From: Acidobacteriota bacterium
Lineage (GTDB): Bacteria; Acidobacteriota; Blastocatellia; Pyrinomonadales; Pyrinomonadaceae
Length of the DNA: 42,622 bases
Assembly: GCA_003222945.1 (NCBI GenBank)
Contig: QHXM01000097.1
Coordinates: 1-42,622, forward strand
Direction: 5' to 3'
Under the pieces are notes generated by a model. It had not been told where the DNA came from. It saw nothing but the letters and a program-made list of their open reading frames with translations, and ran no database searches. The translations under genes and the position numbers were made by a program. Positions 34,772 to 42,622 of this stretch are shown here, piece by piece. Numbering within the stretch: position 1 is the stretch's first letter; each line of letters begins with the position of its first letter.

Positions 34772-36319
34772 ATGTCAAAACCAGCGCCAAGCAATATCAC
34801 ACTCATTCGCGGCCTTACGCTCGTGGCTGCGGCTTCAATCGTTATAGGCAACGTCATTGGCACGGGCGTTTTTCTGAAGGCTCGCGTGATGACGTGCAAC
34901 GTGGGCACGCCGGGCATGGTCATCACGGTCTGGATTGCTGCGGGAATACTTTCGCTCGCTGGCGCGCTCACCTATGCTGAGCTTGCTGCGATGATGCCGC
35001 GCGCTGGCGGCGAGTATGTCTTTGTGCGTGAGGCTTACGGGGCGCGTTGGGGTTTTCTTTATGGCTGGATGCAAATCTTCATAGCCAAGACAGGCTCGCA
35101 GGCTTCCGTCGCCGCCGCCTTCGCAATCTTTCTGAATGACATAACGGGCAAGGCTTTGAACGCGCCGTTATTCTCATTCAAAATCTTCGACCATCAGTTT
35201 GACTTCGGCTATCTGCAACTCATCGCGCTCTCTCTCATAGCTCTGTTCACTCTAATCAACTGCGCGACTGTGATTGTAAGCGGCTGGATAGCAACCATCC
35301 TGACGGGAGTTAAGATCGCGCTCGTCGTAGGCATCGGACTAGGCGCATTCATACTTGCAAGCGGCGACTGGGGACACTTCGGGATGGCGAATGCTGGAGG
35401 TCTTTGCGAAGGTGTGAGTCCCGGACAAATGGTTGGCATGGCTGGATTCAGCGCGGCCATGCTCGCGGCGTTGTGGGGTTATGACGGGTGGAACAACATC
35501 ACATTGGTTGCGGGCGAAGTCAAAAACCCGCAGCGCAACATCCCGCTCGCGCTCATTGGCGGGACGATGCTAATCATATTGCTCTACGTCTTCGTCAACA
35601 TCGCTTACTTCTATGTCCTGACGCCAACTCAAGTCGCAAGCGTTCCGGCAGGCTCATCCGTCGCAGCAACTGTGGTCGGAACATTTATGACACCGTTCAG
35701 CCAGTCTGCGAAGAGTTTGATTGCCGGACTGATTGCCGCATCGTTGATGGCATCATCGCTAGGCACACTTCACACTTCTATCTTGACGGGCGCGCGTGTG
35801 CCTTATGCCATGTCGCGCGACCGTCTCTTTATAGAAAGGCTCTCGCGCCTATCGCCGCGCACGCACGTTCCGGTCGGCGCATTAATCTTTCAAGGCATCT
35901 GGGCAGGAATTTTGACGCTGTCAGGCTCATTCGATACTTTGACTGATTACGTTATCTTCGGCTCCTGGATTTTCTACGGGTTGACGACCGCCTCGATCTT
36001 CGTCTTTCGTCGTCGAATGCCGAATGCCGAGCGTCCTTATCGCGCTTGGGGTTATCCGGTTGTGCCGGTTCTCTTCCTATTGGTCACGGGCTGGCTTCTC
36101 TATACGACGCTTCTGCCAGACACGGGTCGAGCGATGACGGAGATTGGAATGATCGTGCGCCTTAAGTATCCTGCGGACGGTTTGAAGGGCATAAGTCTCA
36201 ACGCCTTAATTGGTCTCGGACTGATTGCTGCGGGGCTTCCGGTCTATTGGTATCTCTCGCGCAAGAACCGCGTTGCATTCGCGGAGAGTTCTGAGAAGAG
36301 CGCCGAAGACGAAGGCTGA
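34772..36319 (+). CDS. APC-family amino acid permease
   Basis: 515 residues from the ATG at 34772; a TTG at 34760 is inside the repeat arm and was rejected. About 12-13 membrane helices. The N-terminal IVIGNVIGTGVFLKARVM is the unwound first helix of the amino acid/polyamine/organocation family, where the substrate's carboxyl group binds. Others: AGALTYAELAAMMPRAGGEYVF and LWGYDGWNNITLVAGEVKNPQRNIP. The subgroup is that of LAT-like or cationic amino acid transporters; the substrate is not proved. It follows lysA and might carry lysine or an alternate amino acid, but that is a guess. Confidence 0.9.
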   Translation: MSKPAPSNITLIRGLTLVAAASIVIGNVIGTGVFLKARVMTCNVGTPGMVITVWIAAGILSLAGALTYAELAAMMPRAGGEYVFVREAYGARWGFLYGWMQIFIAKTGSQASVAAAFAIFLNDITGKALNAPLFSFKIFDHQFDFGYLQLIALSLIALFTLINCATVIVSGWIATILTGVKIALVVGIGLGAFILASGDWGHFGMANAGGLCEGVSPGQMVGMAGFSAAMLAALWGYDGWNNITLVAGEVKNPQRNIPLALIGGTMLIILLYVFVNIAYFYVLTPTQVASVPAGSSVAATVVGTFMTPFSQSAKSLIAGLIAASLMASSLGTLHTSILTGARVPYAMSRDRLFIERLSRLSPRTHVPVGALIFQGIWAGILTLSGSFDTLTDYVIFGSWIFYGLTTASIFVFRRRMPNAERPYRAWGYPVVPVLFLLVTGWLLYTTLLPDTGRAMTEIGMIVRLKYPADGLKGISLNALIGLGLIAAGLPVYWYLSRKNRVAFAESSEKSAEDEG

Positions 36320-36360
36320 AGAGAATACGAGTCTTAAATGGTTGAAGCTTGAATCCAAGC

Positions 36361-39300
36361 TTAAGCTTTTGGACTCGCGCCGTCGCTTTGAAATAGACCA
36401 AGAAGCTTGAAGAAAGCAGGAATGCTCGTTGTCAATGCCGTTACGATGGTCAGCGAGGAGTTATAAAAACTCTTTTGAGTGAGGAATAAGAATAGTAACA
36501 CGCCGATGAAGATAATTAAGAGCGGCGCTTTGAGTGCCTGCCAGGGAGAAGCCCTTCTTGCCTCAATTTCAATTGATTCAAGGCCGCCGGACATACACTG
36601 CAATAGAACAAATTGCTTGAACGTTTCATTCATTAAGTGTACGTCGGGCGCACGTTCGAGCAGCCCTCTCTGAAGTAGAGGTTTAATATCAGGATCGTTG
36701 GGACTCAAGAGCCGATCTTGCGCAAGGTGCAGTAGAGTTAACTTCTCGCCCTCAGAGCAGTCGTCCCAAATCTTCTGGTAATACAATTCCGCCTGGTCGA
36801 GTATCTGGCCGATTATTATCAGGAGGATATTTTGCATCAATAGCTTTGTCGAGTTTCTCGCATTCCCTCTCAAACAGATAGGCTTTTCTGAAGCGACTAA
36901 TTATCTCTGCCCACTGGGCATCTGATCCGTTGGGCTGAGCCTTCGAGCCGTTGTCGTCCTGCTTTGCCGCTTTACCATTTGCCGCCTTGCCAAAAGAGTA
37001 GGCTGCGGGTTCGGATGACGACATGATGACTACTGTTTTGTTGGCGTCCAGCAGTTGCTTAACGAGCTTAAGCTTCTGCCTGTTCATGCCCGGATGATTT
37101 AGCCTGTACTCAAAATGATCAACCACAATTTTACTGGTAGGCGCGTCGTCTTTGATTTTCGACCCTACGATCTCAACCCAACCCTCCGCGTGTGACTCGG
37201 CGGCAATGTCAATGTGGTAAAACTCGTCAGCTTTCAAAAAGCCTTCTCGTTCAGCCGACAGCGAGCTTTGGATTACGAAGTGGCTCTGTTTAATTGTGTC
37301 CTTTTCCTTCGGCACTCTGAAAATACTCAACCCTTCGTCCACGCCTAGTAGAAAAATTCTTCGCACGACGAAACGAGCTAAGCAGAAGATGATTGCCAAT
37401 ACGATCAGGAGACACAGCATCAGAGAGATCGGAGAGAGCGGCGATGCAGAGAGGCGCTGCAAATGGGTGCTGATGTTTACTTCCCTATTTCCATAATGCG
37501 CAGGTTTGTGAAGCGTCAGCAGACCGTCGGCCCCTTCCAGCCAATCCCAAGAATTATCTGCTGCCTGTGATGTAGCGAGTCCTCCCTGTTCAACGCTTGT
37601 TTGATTGAAAATAGGAACTTCCGAAGTGAAGAAGGTCATAAGAGGACTAAGCGGTTCTTCCTCCTTTGAAGACTTGGGGTCAAAGGATAAGCGATTCGTT
37701 CCGAAAAAGAAGCTGTCATATACGTCCCAAGTCTTATCTAATCGCTTGTTGATAAAATCTTCGGCATCCTTAGGGTTGTACCACAGAGTATTAACAGAGT
37801 CGGCTCTGTCAGCCGCATACTGTTTTTTAACACGCGCTTCACGCTCCTGTAGCCCATTAGCAATATTGATCTGCTCTTGTTTGACGAAAAGCCTCATCTC
37901 CTGATTGTAAGAGACGTTGAAGAAGGCTACAGCCGGTAACATTCCCGTCAGGACTAAGAGCAGTACCATATTCCAGACGTAGCCATTTCTTTTAACGAAG
38001 CGCGTCTCGCTTCTAGAAACGCGCTCTGTCCGGCTTGGTAACTTAATAGACTTCCCGATTTTAAGCCCCAGACCAAGAGTGAGTATTCCGGTAAAAGCTA
38101 TCGCGCCGATCAGTAGGATGGCCCATCCCCGGTCCGCCAAGAAAACCACAACGATCCCCAGGATGCATAGGATTAGGTTGACGAAGAACGTTTTGTAGTA
38201 AACGTCTGACATCTTTTCGGAAGGCCAAATCCACTCAGTGTGCCCGCGAGTATTTATTTTTATCAGGTAAAGAATGGAGAAGACGACCAGCAGTATGAGC
38301 AAATAGAAGAGAAAGATGATTGCGGTCAACGCCAGCGTTTGCAGATAGACTGTCCTCAGCATCTGCTTGTTTCTGAAGACGATGAGATACCAGTTCGGAA
38401 AGCCCTGCATCGGCGTGACGTAGAGTTCGTGATCTATGCCTCCGTAATTCACGTTCACGAAATCACTGCCATGCGCAAAGATCAGCGAACGAAGCGAATG
38501 ATTATTGTCGCACTCGTGGAAATAGTTCTCGCTCTGTTGCGTCTCGGAGGATTGGAAAAGCACTTTCCCGGGATTATCCTGATCCTCGTCTCCGGGATCA
38601 TTGCCGCTACTATCAATGATGCGATACCCGAAGCCCTCGGGAACGACCGTATCCACGAGCGAGAGCATATTCGGCACAATGGTCGTGAGGCTGTTATCTA
38701 TTTTCCCTGCTTCTTTCTCTCCCTTGTTATCAGTTTTCTGCTCATTGCTATCAGTCAGCTTTGATATTACGACGACCTTCGTACCGCTAAGTTTGGAGGT
38801 TAAAGGCTCAAGCCAGAAGCGACTATTGTTTAGTTCGCGGAAATTACCTGCCTTGAGATTCTTAAAATAATCCCTGTTGGCGACATTGATGTTATCAGCG
38901 GTGCTGCGCTCAACCGTCCATTGAAGCTTCATCTGTCCCTTGTCGTCTATCCAAACCGCTCTGGTAAAGTAGGGATAAAGATCATTCTTGATTGTGTTAA
39001 GAATGTTCACCCGCCCCTTAACCGCCCGTTTTGCGCTATCTTTCGCAGAGGCCCGCTTATTTGAGGCTTCCTCAGTTCCGGGTGGATTGTTCGAGTTAAG
39101 GTATTGATTCAATTTATCGATCTCTTCAGTGGCTTTCTTTACCTCATCAGAGAAATTAATAGAAATATCTTTAGACAAGTTCTTAAGCTGGTCATCCAAC
39201 TCGTGCTCGCTTCTTCTATAGGTAAATCCATAGAGGACGAGGAGCGTCAATATCGCGCTTACGACGAGCAGCGCAAAGGCTACGAAGTAAGCATCGGCGA

Positions 39301-40233
39301 GGCGTAGCCTATCCTTCGGACCCATGAACATGAGCCTCAGAAAAGGCCAACTCAAAGCAATCAAAGAGATGGCAAATGCGAGCAGGATGAGCAGCGTGTA
39401 GGAGAAAGCCCAAGTCTCGTGACGAAAATGGCTCGACTGTACCAACCCGCAGATGACCCACCTAGTCTCCTCCTGCTGATCGTTTGAAGCAGCCTGATTA
39501 TTAGCATCAGCAGTCTAAGGGAGGCAACGTCAATCTCCGGCGATCCATCATGAAAAATAATTTTCGACGTGCTGCCTTGTTCAGGTGTTTGCTGACGGGT
39601 ATTCTGCCTACTCTCTACGAGCGAGGCTATCAACATATCGTCGAAGCCTGCCTCATGTTCAGAGCCTTTAAGACTCTCTATTTCCCTCTTATCCATGAGC
39701 GGGCTGACCAGATCATCTAACCTTATCCTTGCCCGAAACGGGAACACTTGAGCAGCCTTATTATTGTCTGGGCCGGAACGCATTATCTTGCAAACGAAGA
39801 CTAGCCAGCGCGTTTCACCCTCAGTCATTAAAATTATCCCTGTTTTCGCGGCGTCAAGGTCTCGATCTATATCTTCCGGTTTCGTATATGCAGGTATAGG
39901 AGTCTTTTCATCAATGGCATCCAATATTGTGCCCAGAGCTTTCTGAAATTCATCTTTTGTAATCGGCTTCGCGCCTTGATGTTTCTTCAAAGCGTTCTTA
40001 ATACCGCTATTGAAAGCTACCTTACGACCTTCAATTCTCTGTTCTATCTGATCGCTGATGCTGGCTAGCTGACGAAAATTCTGGTTGTTAAAATAGTCCG
40101 TCTCATTGGACACGTAGAGAGTAAAGTAGATCAAGACGGGAATCAGCAAGAGAACGACGGTTATAAGCAGCACACGCAACCGCTTCATGCGGGGCAACTT
40201 TTTCTGCTTGACGACCTCTTTGGTCTTTGCCAT
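36361..40233 (-). pseudogene. Large membrane sensor-like protein split by two frameshifts
   Basis: Three overlapping minus frames (40233-39361, 39445-36752 and 36873-36361) together read as one protein of about 1,290 residues. Part 1 has a membrane helix (LRVLLITVVLLLIPVLIYFTL) and an outer domain. Part 2 reads RWVICGLVQSSHFRHE into the helix TLLILLAFAISLIALSWPF before its apparent start. It then has more outer domains, at least six helices, a GYRIIDSSG sensor-like segment and a soluble part with VVIMSSSEPAAY. Part 3 carries EGEKLTLLHLAQ and a C-terminal two-helix tail ending FKLLGLFQ. The out-of-frame ends (GGSSAGWYS; GGIVLPEDLG) do not continue the protein, which supports frameshifts near 39445-39516 and 36785-36840. 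The outer parts resemble Cache-type sensing domains, though I cannot match the family by name. Confidence 0.75.
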
Positions 40234-40363
40234 CGCTTGAGTTCCGGGTGGCCGCGCCTTTGGTCTGGAGTTACGGCCCGGTTTGAGAACGAAGAAGGTG
40301 GCAGTTCTTTAAGGCTAACGGACTTGACCGGACCTTTGAGGAAGATGCCAGCTTTTCTGAATG

Positions 40364-40386
40364 CGCCTACTTGATAGGAGTAGGCG
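40364..40386. repeat. 8-bp hairpin in the leader of the sensor-like gene
   Basis: CGCCTACT-7 nt-AGTAGGCG is a perfect 8-bp stem, 130 nt before the minus-strand ATG (40233) and near the 5' end of the expected transcript. A regulatory leader is possible; no known riboswitch type was recognised. Confidence 0.6.
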
Positions 40387-40413
40387 TCGGACAAACTATT
40401 TTTCGCGGCGCAG

Positions 40414-40441
40414 ATATTAACGCATACAAAGTTTTTGTCAA
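40414..40441 (-). promoter_or_regulatory. Promoter of sensor-like gene
   Basis: On the minus strand TTGACA (40436-40441) and TAATAT (40414-40419) are 16 nt apart. This gives a leader of about 170 nt before the ATG at 40233. On the plus strand TTGACT ... TAGAAG (about 40482-40512) may serve the next gene. Confidence 0.55.
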
Positions 40442-40604
40442 GGAAATAATTTTGCGGAAAAGCTGGATTTGCAAAATTATTCTTGACTTGCTGTCCGAGT
40501 TAGCTTAGAAGCACTGTAGTTTGACCGCAGACTGAAAGCCGGGTGGTCTTTATCAGCCACTCTAATCTTGAAACCATTTCAACCTTAAAGGAGTTTCCCC
40601 GAAA

Positions 40605-41072
40605 ATGAATAACCGTATTTTAGGTATTGCCGGCTCAGCATTGCTGATAATCGGACTCTTTTTTCCGGCTGTTAGCATTATGGGTTTTTTAAGCTTCAGC
40701 TACTTCAATCTGATTTCGCTAGCTCCGGGACCTTTCTTCACCGGAATTCTGCTTCTGCTCCTCGGAATAGCCTCTTTAGCGCTTGCTTTGACTAACAGGT
40801 TCAGACTTCTCATCGTAACCGGCGTCATCGCAATTGCCGCCTTAGCATTTGACTTCTGGAGATTTAGTAGAGGGATATCAGAATCAGCAGGCGGCGGCGG
40901 AGCAGATGCGGGCGGAGACTTAGCCGCATCAGGTGCAAGCATCGGTTGGGGAATCTACGTGATGATTATTGCTGCCATTATCCTTATAGTCGCTGGCGCT
41001 ATGAAGAGCGCAACGCCCGTCGCAGGTCCGGGCTACGGAGCACCACCGCCTCCACCCTATCCTCCGCGATAA
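40605..41072 (+). CDS. Small four-helix membrane protein, proline-rich tail
   Basis: 155 residues with four membrane helices, a glycine-rich loop between helices 3 and 4 (AGGGGADAGGDLAASG) and a tail GYGAPPPPPYPPR. It has a good ribosome site AAGGAG. It is closely similar in layout to the next gene: LGIAGSALLIIGLFFPAVSIMG here and LGISGASLLLAGIFMPIISVLG there. Neither is a recognised family. Proline-rich tails like this often bind other proteins or the cell wall. A strong hairpin follows. Confidence 0.75.
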   Translation: MNNRILGIAGSALLIIGLFFPAVSIMGFLSFSYFNLISLAPGPFFTGILLLLLGIASLALALTNRFRLLIVTGVIAIAALAFDFWRFSRGISESAGGGGADAGGDLAASGASIGWGIYVMIIAAIILIVAGAMKSATPVAGPGYGAPPPPPYPPR

Positions 41073-41090
41073 GCCTGACTGACAATCTCT

Positions 41091-41139
41091 ACTCAGGGCG
41101 AGCGCTGCTCGAAGTTTAAAGAGCAGCGCTCGCTTGAGT
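41091..41139. terminator. 13-bp perfect hairpin between the two membrane-protein genes
   Basis: GCGAGCGCTGCTC (41098-41110) pairs exactly with 41121-41133 across a 10-nt loop, and ACTCA (41091-41095) pairs with TGAGT (41135-41139) outside it. It lacks a U-run, so it may stop or stabilise RNA rather than act as a classic terminator. Confidence 0.7.
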
Positions 41140-41215
41140 ATGCGCGTTGTGGCTCACACGTTGCGCGTATCGCAGAAGCTGACAATCTGAAGCGAACAAG
41201 ATAGGAAAAGCAAAG

Positions 41216-41875
41216 ATGAAACGATGTCCATCCTGCCAGCGCATCTATGCAGATGATTCGATGACCTTCTGCCTTGACGACGGCACGCCGCTTTTGAACG
41301 TCGAGCCGAGTATGTTTGAACCTCCGCCGACTGTGCGTATCCCTGAGCCGCGCGTAACGGAACAACCCGTGCAGCCATATGCTCCGCCGCCCTATGCAAC
41401 TCCCTACAGCCAACCGAGCGGCGCGGGCTTCAAACTAACCAACAAAGTTCTCGGAATATCGGGCGCGTCGCTTTTGTTAGCTGGCATCTTCATGCCAATC
41501 ATCAGTGTTCTGGGGCTTGTGACTTTCAGTCTCTTCACATTTATTCAAGGGGGTTTTCCGACCGGACCGAGCGCAGCTATGGCGGGCGACCTTGCGGGAA
41601 CGATCACGCTATTCCGAATCTTAGGACTCGTTATACTGCTTCTGGGCGCAGGCGCTCTGCTGCTCGCTTTGAAGAATCAACTCAAACCTCTCCTGGCAAT
41701 AGGCATTGCGACTATAGCCGTTCTTGTCTTCATCTTTATCAAGCTACAGACACTTCTCTCCACCGCGCCGGCGGAAGCCAGAGCATTCATAGGAGTCGGC
41801 TGGGGCTTCTTCGCAATGGTCGCCGCCGCAGTCCTTTTAATCGTCTCAAGCGTGAGACGTGAGAAGAATCCATGA
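41216..41875 (+). CDS. Zinc-ribbon plus four-helix membrane protein
   Basis: 219 residues. The start MKRCPSCQRIYADDSMTFCLDDGTPL is a small zinc-ribbon-like motif (three cysteines) of a kind I associate with Acidobacteriota/Blastocatellia proteins. A proline-rich linker (VQPYAPPPYATPY) leads to four membrane helices like those of the preceding gene (LGISGASLLLAGIFMPIISVLG). The zinc motif sits in the cytoplasm before the first helix. Tandem duplication of one ancestor, then gain or loss of the zinc motif, is likely. The gene ends next to a word-repeat element that also covers the end of murE. No function is known. Confidence 0.8.
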   Translation: MKRCPSCQRIYADDSMTFCLDDGTPLLNVEPSMFEPPPTVRIPEPRVTEQPVQPYAPPPYATPYSQPSGAGFKLTNKVLGISGASLLLAGIFMPIISVLGLVTFSLFTFIQGGFPTGPSAAMAGDLAGTITLFRILGLVILLLGAGALLLALKNQLKPLLAIGIATIAVLVFIFIKLQTLLSTAPAEARAFIGVGWGFFAMVAAAVLLIVSSVRREKNP

Positions 41876-41881
41876 AGGGAA

Positions 41882-41953
41882 ATGATGAATGATGAACGAT
41901 GAGCGATGAATGAAAAGCAGAAAAGGCTTCTCTTTAATTCATCGTTCATCATT
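41882..41953. repeat. Word-repeat inverted repeat (GATGAA type) at murE end
   Basis: The words GATGAATGATGAACGATGAG at the left (a 15-bp part at 41888-41902) pair exactly with 41939-41953. It lies between convergent genes; the murE stop (41949-41951) falls inside the right arm. Confidence 0.85.
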
Positions 41954-42622
41954 TGCTTTCCTCCTTGCTCTTCAACGCTTCGCGCGCTACTTCTTTATCA
42001 TCAAAATGGAAAACCTCGCGGCCTATGATCTGATAATCTTCGTGGCCCTTGCCTGCGATGACAACTAAATCTCCCGTGCGAGCTTCCATGATGGCGCGAG
42101 TGATGGCTTCGCGCCTGTCCGCAATCTTCTCGTAAGGCTTTGCCGACACGCGCATCCCCTTTTCAACGTCCGCCAGAATCTTTGAAGGGTCTTCCGTGCG
42201 CGGATTGTCCGAAGTCAGAATCACCACATCTGAAAGACTCGCCGCAGCCTCTCCCATAGGCGCGCGTTTTGAGCGGTCGCGGTCGCCGCCGCAGCCGAAG
42301 ACCGTTATGACGCGGCCACCCCCTACAACATCGCGCGCCGTGCTGAGAACGTTTACGAGTGCATCATCCGTGTGCGCGTAATCAACCACGACTGCGAAGT
42401 CGCCAGCGTGCGCGACGCGCTCGAAACGTCCGGGCGCACCCGCGCAAGTTTCAATCGCTCGCGCAATCACTTCCAAGTCGTAACCGAGCGCAAGCCCGGT
42501 CGCTGTTGCAGCCAGAATATTGTAGATGTGCGGTCGCCCGACCAGAGGCGAATGAAGGTAACGCTCGCCCGCCGGAGTCAGAAGCATAAAGCGCATACCT
42601 TCAAGGGAATGCTCAACGGCGG
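41949..42622 (-). CDS. murE: MurE (UDP-MurNAc-tripeptide synthetase), C-terminal part, cut by window edge
   Basis: The frame is open to base 42622 on the minus strand ([16 protein letters not shown]), so only the C-terminal about 224 codons are seen; the ATG at 42596 is internal. The motifs [32 protein letters not shown] and the DNPRTEDP motif are present. The last is known in MurE to bind meso-diaminopimelate, so the enzyme most likely adds that residue, as in Gram-negative-type walls. It uses ATP in the cytoplasm in peptidoglycan synthesis. LysA, which takes the same diaminopimelate, lies about 7 kb away. The C-terminal tail (SKEESK) overlaps the repeat element. Confidence 0.93.
   Translation of the reverse strand, partial: AVEHSLEGMRFMLLTPAGERYLHSPLVGRPHIYNILAATATGLALGYDLEVIARAIETCAGAPGRFERVAHAGDFAVVVDYAHTDDALVNVLSTARDVVGGGRVITVFGCGGDRDRSKRAPMGEAAASLSDVVILTSDNPRTEDPSKILADVEKGMRVSAKPYEKIADRREAITRAIMEARTGDLVVIAGKGHEDYQIIGREVFHFDDKEVAREALKSKEESK

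Overview
This 42.6 kb window reads as an ordinary bacterial chromosome segment. I infer an Acidobacteriota lineage near class Blastocatellia. The clues are a short zinc-ribbon start (CPSC...FCLDDGTPL) of a kind I associate with that group, several secreted S9 peptidases, a PknB-like kinase with one membrane helix, an Uma2-type protein and many orphan single genes. No ribosomal or other marker gene settles the taxonomy. Both edges cut genes: an Uma2-family protein on the left and murE on the right.

Layout from left to right. 0-3.5 kb: partial Uma2 protein, secreted thioredoxin-like protein, a solitary TnpB element, a 21-bp palindromic repeat array, and a DnaC/IstB-like ATPase. 3.6-8.6 kb: a two-domain dehydrogenase, a small receiver-like (cREC) protein, a serine/threonine kinase, and tRNA-Phe with a clear promoter. 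8.8-16 kb: a GT39-like membrane protein, then a minus-strand sugar-uptake block (XylF-like binding protein, XylG-like ATPase, XylH-like permease, ROK sugar kinase), which would import a monosaccharide and phosphorylate a hexose. 16-26 kb: an S9A prolyl oligopeptidase, an SsuB/SsuC-type ABC pair without a binding protein, a tiny coiled-coil protein, a secreted amylo-glucosidase-like hydrolase, an S9 peptidase broken by an in-frame amber codon, and a DUF2071 protein. 26-31 kb: a DUF3298-like protein, an ATP-grasp ligase next to a tiny acidic protein, a 4-coumarate-CoA-ligase-like enzyme coupled to an NTF2-like protein. 31-36 kb: a frameshifted secreted repeat protein, lysA and an APC amino acid permease. 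36-42.6 kb: a very large membrane sensor-like gene split by two apparent frameshifts, two related small membrane proteins, and murE.

The most striking non-coding signal is a set of intergenic inverted repeats. Each is built from short, almost-repeated words, each uses a different word, and they sit mostly at gene ends, especially between convergent genes. The next is the 21-bp array at 2385-2610, in which GGAAC and GTTCC alternate about every 10.5 bp, one DNA helical turn. Three loci (S9 peptidase, repeat protein, large sensor) carry four reading-frame lesions in total. These may be real decay or sequence errors, and the sequence alone cannot decide. I found no CRISPR array, no rRNA and no prophage. 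Nothing here is proved to be a new system; the best candidates are the word-repeat hairpins, the 21-bp array, the acidic peptide/ATP-grasp pair and the N-at-d coiled-coil protein.
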